Positions 44,401 to 56,400 of a stretch of 64,000 bases of DNA are shown here, one piece after another (positions within the stretch are counted from its first letter, which is position 1; each line of letters starts with the position of its first letter). The position numbers were made by a program, and so were the translations under genes. Source of the DNA: Gari tellinella. Its lineage: Eukaryota > Mollusca > Bivalvia > Cardiida > Psammobiidae. The notes below the pieces were generated by a model, which did no database searches, had not been told where the DNA came from, and was given only the letters and a program-made list of their open reading frames with translations. The stretch covers positions 4,960,001-5,024,000 of the forward strand of contig OV277871.1 of the NCBI GenBank assembly GCA_922989275.2, written 5' to 3'.

Positions 44401-47400
44401 TTTTTAGTTGTAATAATTATGGTTAAAAGCATAATATAGAACTTAAACATGCAAACAGACCTCCAAGTACAGTTGACTATTTAACCCATTACCCCAATAA
44501 ATACGCCTTTTGACAACTTCTTTAGATTTTTTTTTCTTATGGTTCATTTTCAAGACTGTATAAATTGGAACTATTTTCTTCAATGGAGGAATAAATCAAA
44601 TGTGGTAAAAAGCGCTTCTATGAGGGAAAGGGTTCAGCAGTCTTTGGAGGTCTCCTTGCATGCTGGAGTGTGTTACATCAAGTTTGTAACAAAACATACA
44701 TAGTATTGAGAAACAATATATATAATACCTGATCCTTTCATGACAGCGTGAAAATGACAGAAATTCAAACATTAATTTGATATTAATAAATGTGTACAGT
44801 ACAATAAAGCTAAATACTGTTGTAGCATACAAAATGGGGACCGATTAAATGGAATAAAAGACGATCAAATGGAGTAAAAGCAAACCTACAGTGTATTATT
44901 GTTATCTTATACAATATTTTCAGGTAAAATCTTCAATGTGACTATTTTCTTTCATATTTACAGAAACAAGGTTAAAGTGGCATTAACTCTTTGCATGCTA
45001 GCAAGGGAATCGTGATTATCTGTGCAAACAGTTTGGATCCTGATGAGACCCTGCCTAACACGTTTGACAGTCTGACCCTGTTTTAAAAGAAAATTTGAAA
45101 ATCCTATTTTTAGAACAGTAGCAGATGACAATTGTTGCAGACGATAAAGATTACCCAGCATGAAATGAGTTAAGTTTAGATATGATCATACGTCAAGTAA
45201 AATCTCCTTCATAGTAACTGTTCATGCCGTAACCTATTCCTAAAGGAAAAATCTTTTTTTATGTTTCAGCCCCATCCTAATAAGCCAATAATCAGAAAAA
45301 GTAAAATTAAACTTGGCAGACTGCTGCTTAAAGCAGACTGAAAGTAAAGCAGAAACTTGCTGGGAGCTTTCTGCTTTACTTTAACCCTTTACCTAATAGC
45401 CTGTTTCTAGTTATGAAGACAGGTGACCACTTAAAACAGATTGAAAGTAAAGCAGAATGTGCCTTAAGGCACATTCTGCTTTACTTTCAGCCTGTTTTAA
45501 GCTACCAACAGCTAGGATGTAGAAAATATGTCTTATGATATTTGTTCATGACTGTATAAATTTGAACTATTTTCTTCAGTGGAGGAATAAATTAAACACG
45601 CTTAAAGCCGCTTGTATCAGGGAAAGGGTTAAGCCTGCTTTAAGTAACCACCTTTATTCACTGAAGGAATTAGCATAGCTATGTAGGAAATGGTTTTATA
45701 ACATTCTTTACAGGCTAATGTTTTCTGTATAAACAGATGCTGCAGATAAAGTCTAATGCCAAGTTTTATGAGACATCTCACTGTTCTGATGTCATCATAG
45801 CAGTAAGAGAAGAAGTGACATTTACATAAACTTCCCCTCATCTACGTCTAGACACACAAGTATTTCACATTTACAGCGCTTGTCCATTCAGTATCAGCAA
45901 AACACTCTATTTTATATTAACACCAGGGCTCCAGATAAGAGGGAGTAAACTGAACCAATTCAACATTTTCTCAATCATTTTAGCATCAAATCCTATGGTG
46001 TAACTACTCATTAGAATCGTCTCTTTGAGACGATTCTAATGAGTAGTGACACCATAGGGTTTAAAGCAGAAATAAAGATTTCAGTTTTTGAAATACCCCC
46101 CTTATCTGGAGCTCTGTCACATTACCCCATAGCCTGTTTCTAGTTTTGAAAACATGTGATCACTTAAAGTAGGTTGAAAGTAAAGCAGAATGCGCCTTAG
46201 GGCGCATTCTGCTTACTTTCAACCTGCTTTAAGCTACCATCTGCTAGAATATACAAAATATTTCTCACACTGCATACTCATGACTATAAATTTAAACCAT
46301 TTTATTCAGTGAAAGAATAAATTAAAGGCGTATTTATGGGGTAATGGGTTAAGTACTAAATAATTGTAGCAATGTGAAGATCTCTTAAGCCAGATGACTG
46401 CTTAGTGAAGGATAGAAATAATGTAGGTGCTTTTTGCATTACATTTATTCTGCATCAAGCTACCACCTGCACTTAAGACTACTAATACATCTTCTGCTAT
46501 ATCTATTAATACAAGATTTACCCTTTACCCCGTAGCATGTTTCTACTTTTGAAGACTGGTGACCACTTAAGGCAGGTTGAAAGTAAAGCAGAATGTGCCT
46601 TAAGGTGCATTCTGCTGGACATTCAGACTGCTTTTAGCTACCATCTGCTAGGATATAGAAAATATTATGTATGGTGAATATTGGTGGACCAATTTGAAAA
46701 TTGGTCTGTAACCAAATCTGTTATCCACAATAAATCAGAGCTCCATATAAGGGGAGTATTTCAAAAACTGAAATCTTTATTTCTGCATTAAACCCTATAG
46801 TGTCACTACTCATTAGAATCGTCTCGAAGAGACGATTCTAATGAGTAGTAACACCATACGATTTGATGCTGAAATGAGTGAGAAAATATTGGATTTCTCC
46901 AGTTTACTCCCTCTTATCTGGAGCCCTGATAAATAAAGTCATTATTATTATTATATTCCTGACTGTATAAAGTTGAACTATTTTTATCAGTGGAGGAATA
47001 AATTAAAGGTATATTAATGGGGTTATGGGTCAACGGAATAAATTAAAGGTATATTTTTGGGGCAACGGAGTAAGGGGCTGACAACCTAGTGACCCAGCAC
47101 AGACAATCATAGAAGTAGAACAGACAATTTTATTAGCAGCCACTATGAACATTCTTCGGGGTATGATCTACCGATGGTTAATGTCACTTGAAATGCTAAA
47201 TGTCAGGTCATGGAATACTAGCCTAATTTAATATCTGACACATTCATTTGCAAAGAATTTCCATTAGCAAAGGATATGAATGGCAAATTTAAATTATTCC
47301 AGTGGCATCTGCAAACAGATTGGACTCTGATCCAACACTGAGGGATTCTAGTGTCTGATCAGGACCATCTTTGTAAACCAGGGCTTCAGATAAAGGGGAT

Positions 47401-50400
47401 ACAGTGCTCCCTCCCTACAACGGCCCTCCGAACAACGACTCCCTCCTTACAACAACATTTGCCGCTCTTCCCAAGACAATTATGTCTAATGCTTGCACTG
47501 CTGCAATATTGTCTGCTTAAAATTGATACCTGCTTTTTTTCTTACATAAATGACATTTTGACAGAAAACACATAATTACGAGATACAAACAGCTTGAATC
47601 CAGATCAGGCGATTCAGGCTGTTTGCAAATGTAGCCAAGTTCCCTCCCTATAACCATTCCCTCCGAACACATGGGATGTCGTTGTAGAGAGGGAGCACTG
47701 TATTTTGAAAATTTAAAATCTTAATGCCTGCTTAAAACCCTATGGTGTCACTACTCATTAGAATCGTCTAGAAGAAACAATTCTAATGAGTAGTCACACC
47801 ATAAGGTTTGGTTTATACATAAAGGAGAAACTGATGAAAATATCTAGTTTTACTCCCTCTAATCTGGAGCCCTGTAAACTGGATCATATTTCTTGAAATA
47901 ATAATGATAAGGTGGTGGTGGAGGAGAGGGGTGTGCGGGGCATTTGAAGCAATTGACAATATTTCAGTCTCCAAACAGTTAAAATAATTACAAAAACTTG
48001 ATGATATAATCAAGGTGCCATGGATAGTTTAAATAACATGCAATCCACACCAATATACCCCCTAATAAAATTGTACTCAACGTCATATTAGCATGTTTAC
48101 ACCCTTTAACCCTTTGAATGTAGTAGGATTATCATTTGCTTCAAAGTCGTTAGAAGGTCTCAAATAACTTTAACCCTTTCCGTTATAGTTTGTTTCTAGT
48201 ATTGAAGTCATATGGTAGCTTAAAGCAGGCAGAAAGTAAAGCAGAATGCTGCTTACTTTTAGTCTGCTTCAACCCATTACCCCATAAATACACCTTTTTA
48301 TGCCTTTTATGCTTTTTATACAGAAGAAAATATTTCAAATTTATACTGTCATGAACATGTACCATAATAATAATTTTCTAAATCCTAGCAGATGGTAGCT
48401 TAAAGAAGGCTGAAAGTAAAGCAGAATGCTCAAGGAGCATTCTGCTATACTTTCAACCTGCTTTAAGTGGTCACCTGTTTTCAAAAATTTGAAACAGGCT
48501 ATTGGGTAAAGGGTTAAGCTACCATCTGGTAGGATATAGGAAATATTTGTACCTTTTCCATCATCCAATTCAACGATATACTTGGTGATCTCTGAGCCAC
48601 CGTCATCACGAGGTGGATCTGCAAAATAACAAGTCAATAAGAGAAACTGAGAGATGAGAATCTAAAGAGTACAATGTCAGTAACAGACATAAACAGAAAC
48701 TGCTACGTATTGCCCTGCACTACGATGACATAACTGTTTAACGTGTTAGCCCTTTCCCCCATAGAAGCACCTTTTAGCGCATTCAGTTTATTTCTTACGC
48801 TGGAGGAAATAGTTCCAAATTTACAGTCATTAATATGTATCATCAGAAATATTTTCTTTATTCTAGCAGATGGTGACTTAAAGCAGGCTGAAAATAAAGA
48901 ATGCACCGTAAGGCGCATTCTGCCGCTAAAGGCCCACTTACTTTCAGCCTTCTTTAAGAAGTCACTCATTTTCAAAACTACAAACAGGCTATGGATTTTT
49001 TGGTCAACTTATATTGTGTGACTACAGTTCAAAAGGATAAACAAAAAGTTTATTTCAAATATTTAAATTCCCACAAGTAGAATCGATACCTACCCCATGT
49101 CACTCTGAACACATGGGCGTGGACCTTGCCTTTGATTTGTGGTTTTCCCGGTGGCTCTGGTTTGGCTGGTAATGTTCGGCAGGATAAAATCTCACTCCAT
49201 TTACTGCTTCCCTCGTCATTCTTCGCCGCTAACTGTTCAACAGAAAAATTAGCAGGAATCATATTAATGTTATGTGTAGTACAAATAACATACAGTCGAA
49301 CTTTGATATCTCAAACTCCCTTACCTTGAACTACCTGATATTTCGATACATGAATCACATTACATCATGCTCGGTTATGTAGAACAAACCCACGTTTTAA
49401 AGTTAAAACGTTGCTTAACCACATATTAACTTTGAAATACGGGCATGATCGACATAAGCGTGGTCGAGATATCGAAGTTCGACTGTATGTCTCTTTATTC
49501 CTTGTACGGATTCTTATAAAAGAAGAATTAAAAAAAAATTTTCTAGACATTTTCTCTTTTTGATTCCATCAATTCCTGTGACGAGTAGACTTGTTGATTT
49601 TAATACAGTTGAACTTAACTATTTTTTCTAAAATTCAATTTCATTATTTCAAAATCCCACAAGTCGACATCTGTATTTCAAAGTTAAAACGTGGCTAAGT
49701 CACGTTTTAACTTTGAATTACTGATATATTGGACATAACTCTTTACCCTATAGCTTGTTTCTAGTTTTGAAGACATGTGACAACTTAAAATCAGGTTGAA
49801 AGTAAAGCAGAATGCACCTTAAGGCGCATTCTGCTTTACTTTCAATCTGATTAAAGCTACCATCTGTTAGGATATACAAACTATTTCTTATGGTGCATAA
49901 TGACGACTGTATAATGTGGAACTTATTTCTTCAGTGAAGGAAATAAATTAAATGCATAAAAAGGTGTATTAATGGGGGGATGGGTTGAAAGAGTTCATGA
50001 TGAAGCTTATGCGGGACTATAAACCTCAGCAGAAACAACAACAACAACACAACAGAGTTAATGATATGGAAGTTTGGCTGTATTTGGAATACTGCCGTTA
50101 TCTGGAGCTATGCTGTAAGACATTGCCAACTAACTACAAACAGATCAAAGAGCTCCAATTCTTCTCTAATTAACTCAATTATCACCCTAGCGGTGAAACC
50201 ATGATAACCTTTGCAAACATTTTGGATCCTGATGAGACGCCGCGTAACGCGGCGTCTCATCAGGATCCAAACTGTCTGACACTAAAAACCCGTTTTGAAT
50301 TATTATTTTTTTTAAATTCTATTTTTAGAACAATTGCAGATGATAATTGTTGCAGATGAAAAAATAATTACCCAGCATGCAAAGAGTATGAATATGCATA

Positions 50401-53400
50401 TGTCTTCTTCAAAAGCTTTTATTAAAATAGAGTTCTTTTATTCCTAGTTATCATAATTCTTTAACAGCCAAAGGATTTGTACAGCTAGTTCTTTTACCAT
50501 TACAATTGCAGGGACAAAGCATGTGCACCATCTGTTAACACTGAATACCAAGATCAGATGGTTTCCTAAAGGAGCCCTCATATCAGGGTCTGCAGTGTTC
50601 CTCATTCTAAATAACATGCCATACTTTGTGAAAACTTTGGGTAACCAACCTTTTTAGTTCATTTCTCACTATAAAGGTTATTTTTGTCAATGTACTGCAG
50701 TATGGCAAACAGTGCATACCTTAAGCCCATGGTACCTTTGATTTATGTCTTTCTGTTTGCATAGGACAAGTGCATTCTTCACAAGAACACTGTTTGCAAA
50801 GGACACATATATGCCTGGCTAAAGTTCAAAGGATTAAACTCCACAACACCCCACGCCAGAACCTAGACAGTAGCTTAGCCAGCTACAATTTCAATTGAAC
50901 CAACAGTACAGGTAGTCCGGTATGTAATATAGCTTTCAACATAGCCAGAATACAGTAAAACCTCTCTATTACGACCACTTAAACGAAGGCTAATTAATTG
51001 TATAAAAGGCAAGTGACAGCTTAAAGCAAGGTGAATGTAAAACAGAAAGCTCCTAAAGGAGCTTTCTGTTTTACGTTCACCTTGCTTTAAGCAGTCACCT
51101 GCCTGGAACACCTGATAATTAACAGAATTTAAGTGTCGTAATAGAGAGGTTTTAATGTACCAATCTTGTTCAAAGTAAGCAAAGCCTATTACACCAAAAG
51201 GTTTTTATCTCCCCTACCCAGACCTGTCTGACAACAGGGGTCACCACAGGTCAAAGTAAACAATCTTGAAGCATCTGTTTTCAATAAGCATGAAGCTAGC
51301 CAATATTCCCGATATCAACCATGGTCTAGATCAAACAGACTGTGTGTGGGCTTCAAAACTACCATACATGTAGATTGTAATTTTTCTAAATACAGTAAAA
51401 CCTCTCTATTGCGATCATTGCAGAAGAAAATGGCATTTTAGGCAGGTGGTTGCTCAAAGCAAGATAAAAGTAAAGCAGAAAGCTCCACTAGAAGTTTCCT
51501 GCTTTCCTTTTTTCATGCTTTAAGCCGACACCTGTCTTAAATACCGTCTTTTGGACTTACTTTCAGTGATTGTTATAGAGATTTTTTTACTGTATCCACT
51601 ATACAAACATGACTGTTATAAAATACAGTCACACCTCTGATTAGCTTCCATTCAATGTTCAGAAAAGCTGGCTGCCATGTGCAATACAAAGGTAATGCAG
51701 AAAGCTTCTAAGGGAGCATCTTTAATTATCATGTCCCCCACCCTCCTCCCTCCCTAAAACCATATTTATATGGGGGAGACTTATAGTCAGAGTTGTCTGT
51801 CTGTCCGTCAAACATTTTGTCTGGAAGATAACTCCTGTTTTGCTGATTCTGTTGAAATGAAATTTCATTATAATTATGGAAAGAGTTTGATATTGAGAGG
51901 AAATGCAGCTGTAACTTTGGCATCAATATTTTTAGAGTTATTCCCATTTGTCATATTTTCTTGTCTGCAAAATGCTATTATCAAAGTATCAAAAGTGAGA
52001 GTTCAAATGACAACTTACCCTAAATTTGTATTCGGTGTTTTTCTGCAAATGACCTATTCTATATGACAATAATGGTCCATTATACACAGGAATAAACCCA
52101 TGACCCTGAAAATAAACAATAGCAATGGAATAACATGGCTCCATGGATAAGGGGAGTATTTCAAAAACTAAAATCTATATTTCTAAATTAAACCTGATGG
52201 TGTCACTACTCATTAGAATCGTCTCTTCGAGACGATTCTAATGAGTACAACACCATAGGATTTGATGCTGAAATGGGTGAGGAAATGTTAGATTTGTTCA
52301 ATTTACTCCCTCTTATCTGGAGACCTGAAATAAGTGTCAAAGTACTTAGTAACAATACAAAGCTAAACTAACAATGTTTCATTTTATATTTTTACATAAC
52401 ACTGAGTAAAAACTGTGCTTATTACAAACCAAGTGGTCGCTTAACTCATAGACTGCTGAAAACTTCAAATGGTCAATTCCATTGTCAAACTAGGTTCAGT
52501 CCATTCTTAACCGATTGGTGTTGTTTTTACAATACATGCAAAATGACAAACAGTTTAGACCCTAATCAGACAGCTTTAGAAAACCTCTGATCTGGGTTTT
52601 GATTTGTTTGCTAAAGTCTGTTTCTGCCATCTATGGGCCAATGTTCCACCTACACAATGCCTTACTCTTACTATTGACAAAGTTCTCTGCTTCTTTCTGA
52701 TGCCCATTGTTAAGCACCGATACATTGAACCTCGGTTTATAAAGTCTCATCCGAAGGACTTGGTCCGGCAGGGATCAAAATCATGACCCTTGTTATTGTA
52801 GTTGAGCGCATTATGACTGGACCACGTCCACGGGTACCTCTGATCTGGGTCCATACCGTTAACATCAGACAAAGTATACCGTTTGTAAAGGGTGCTATAT
52901 GCATCATTAGGATTCAATGGATAACAGTGTATTACCTATCTTGACAGTATTACAAATGTAGCCATGTTATAACACATACACGATCTTGACAGTATTAATG
53001 CAGAGACTTAAAAGCCAGAGATACACGACTCCCTTATTTTCCTTCTTTCCCCATATAACAGGTGTCCGTTGAGAGGCAGTGACGTATGTCGATGCGGTCA
53101 CGTGACCAGCACAGGTAATGACAGCGTCGTGATAATGGGAAAAAATACACATATCGACCAGTTGACTTATAAATATTGACTTTCTTTCGTTTTTATACAA
53201 TATTTTGTGATACTAATCGAGTGAAACCAAAATATGAGTTGTGGATTAAACCGAGAAAGTGTATTCCTGGCTCAAAGGAAGATACGTTGCTGCGTGGTTG
53301 CTGGTAAGTTCCAAAAAAATGAAGATCGATTCAATATCGTCTTGCCGTAAACGCTTAAAACTTCAGTATGAACATTCAAACATGGATAAGAATGAATTAT

Positions 53401-56400
53401 CCATGTAGTTCAAACTAAGATACAGTTTTGGCAAAATATTCATGTCAATCTGTCCACGCATTTTGCTATCAATTAAATTTTATTGAGGCCACCAACTGGT
53501 GCTTCGATTGAAGATCGATGCAATATCGTCTTGCCGTAAACGCTTAAACTTCAGTTTGAACATTCAAACATGAATAAGAATGGGTTGTCCATGTAGCTCA
53601 TATTAAAATACAGTTATGGCGAAATTTTCATGTCAATTTGTCCACGCATTTTGCTATAAATTAAATTTTATTGAGGCCACCCACTGGTACTTCGATTGAA
53701 GATCGATGCAATATCGCCTTACCGTAAACGCTTAAACAGCAGTTTGAACATTCAAACATGAATAAGAATGGGTTGTCCATGTAGCTCATATTAAAATACA
53801 GTTATGGCGAAATTTTCATGTCAATTTGTCCACGCATTTTGCTATAAATTAAATTTTATTGAGGCCACCCACTGGTACTTCGATTGAAGATCGATGCAAT
53901 ATCGCCTTGCCGTAAACGCTTAAACAGCAGTTTGAACATTCAAACATGAATAAGAATGGGTTGTCTATGTAGCTCATATTAAGATACAGTTATGGCGAAA
54001 TTTTCATGTCAATCTGTCCACGCATTTTGCTATAAATTAAATTTTCATGAGGCCACCCATGGGTCCATTCACACCTTCGTGCAAACTGCTGTCACTTTTC
54101 ATTGAATCGGCATTTTCCAAACACTAATTAACGTGTGTGCGGTGCACAGAGGGGTTAATTGATGCTCGGACTTTATTCTTATTATTCTTTTGTGTTAAAC
54201 CTCGAAAAAGAGGCTTCTTTAAGGAATGTTTGTATTGTAAAATAACTGTAGACCGTATTAACGCAGCAACTGATAAGTAATTCCAAATATCGACTATTTT
54301 CCCGATCGTCGCTAAAGCTTATATAACTCGCGATGACCTGTTCTCGCGAAATCTCGCTCAACGGTCTCGTATGTATAAATCATTCGAGTCGTGTATCTCT
54401 GGCTTTTAAGTCTCTGATTAATGCAACCATCTTGTTACATGTACAGAATCTTGGTATTATTACGAAGGCAGTCATCTTGTTACATTTACAGAATCTTGAC
54501 AGTATTTACAAATGCAGCCATCTTGTTACACTTACAGACAACTGGTCTTCCACCTGTAGCAGGAAGTCGTCATCATTTGGTCGCTTTATCCAGGATATCA
54601 CAAGATCTGTCACATGTCTCTCACCCAACATTGGTGGGTCAGGCTGGGAGGGGGCTGAACCACTCGTACAAAACGTCACCGCTTCACTGTACTCACTGAA
54701 AACAACAAATACAATACTGAAACACTTTTTGCTCATCTACCGGTATATCGATGGAGGTACATTATTCATTATAATATAAAAACTTGACTTATCTCCTCCT
54801 CTAAGCATGTATGGGTAACAAAACTTTTTTGAAAACAGTGTAGACCCAGATCAGACAGCTCCTAAAGGAGCAATCTGATAAGGGTCTGCCCTATTTCCTT
54901 GTAGGATATGTCATGAATCTGGACTCTTTCCTGGGGAAATTTTTCCTTATTTCATTAGTTGATGTAAAAGTTCAGGTGATAGACAGTGAGCAGAGTTTAA
55001 TGTGAGAATCTGAGAAAGTTTAAGTTTTTAAACAGTTAACTTTGGTTACTCTTGTCTGTTCTGGATCTAGTATGTTTGCAACTCAACTCACAACTCAAGT
55101 GAGAATCTAACCCATTACTCCAAAAATACAACTTTTTATCATACCTATTCATACACTAATAAAATTAGTCCTTACAGCCATGAAGTTCTGTATATGACTT
55201 ATGGATGTTATTTTAAATACTGTTTAAGACAGAAGCTTAAAGCAGGCTGAAAGTTAAGCAGAATGCACCTTAAGGCGCATTCTGCTTAACTTTCAACCTG
55301 CTTTAAGTGGCCACCTGTTATCAAAACTAGAAACAGGCTATGGGGTAATGGGTTAATTTGATGACATAAATACAGCATTCAAAGACTCCTTTCTGTTTCA
55401 GTCTTCTTCTGTTTTTGAAACAGACCCACAATTGGTTTAGTCTACATACCTTTTGCCGGAGTTATTGATTGCGGCTAATCGGAAGGTGTATTTGGTTGAA
55501 GCAGTAAGCTTTGGTATTCTGTATTGTTTCTGTGGGCCATTGTAGACCTCTACATAAGTGCCGGTAGTGTCGCCAGTCTCATACTCCAGGACATAGGCCG
55601 AGATCTTAGAACCATTCTCACACGGAGCCTGCAAGATACAAGAAGATTTATTTAACGTTGGATACAATATAACAGTAAACATTAGCTGTAACAACTTTTT
55701 TCCGACAAACACAATTATAATATAAACAAGAGTAAAAAGGCTGTAAAATAGAAGGACTGTAAAAGAAAGGGTTTACATATACCGTGGCTGCAAGCTAGGC
55801 ATACAAACTATTTAGGTTGTTTTGTTTTTGCAATAAGGGAAAATTAAGGGCTCAAGATAAGCGCGCATCAACCACTTATTTCCAACGCTTTCTCATTAAT
55901 TCAGGGCTTCAGATAAGAGGGAGTAAACTGAACAAATCCAACATTTTCTTGTTCATTTCAGCACCAAATCCTATGGTGTTACTACTCATTAAATCATCTG
56001 ATTAAAAATGATTCTAAAGAGTAGTAACACCATAGGGTTTAATGCAGAAATAAAGAGTTTAGTTTCTGAAATACTCCCCATATCTGGAGCTCTGTTAACC
56101 TTCAACAAATTGTATGCTGTTAACTACTCATTAGAATCATTGCAAAGTGACAATTGTAAAGAGCAGTCACATCACAGGGTTTGGGTGGAGGCATAGGGCT
56201 TTAAGCTTTTGAAAATTGACTCGCCTTATCTGGAGCTCTGTTGTTAGTGTACTGATATACATGTACATGCAAGATCGTATGGGAAAACAAGAGGGACAAT
56301 TAGTGCTAGGATATACATGAAAGATATCAATACAAGGAATGAAAGATATTGCGCAATCAATATAACCCTTTGCTAAATGCTGGACAAAACCACTGGACAA

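Larger units (their letters stand above)
52935..54535. repeat. 45-bp minisatellite next to the exon e donor, split by a transposon
   Basis: Units read ATCTTGACAGTATTACAAAT then GCAGCCATCTTGTTACAC. Copies lie at 52938, 52981 (interrupted), 54447 and 54492. The last unit ends in the exon e donor (CTTACAGACAAC on the plus strand). Confidence 0.75.

Noticed and set aside
51770..52066. 98-codon plus-strand frame
   Set aside because: It is antisense to FNDC3 exon f and otherwise intronic, with no motif of its own.
52695..52835. Functional tRNA gene on the minus strand
   Set aside because: No complete cloverleaf, and the box-like motifs are degenerate; at most a SINE remnant.
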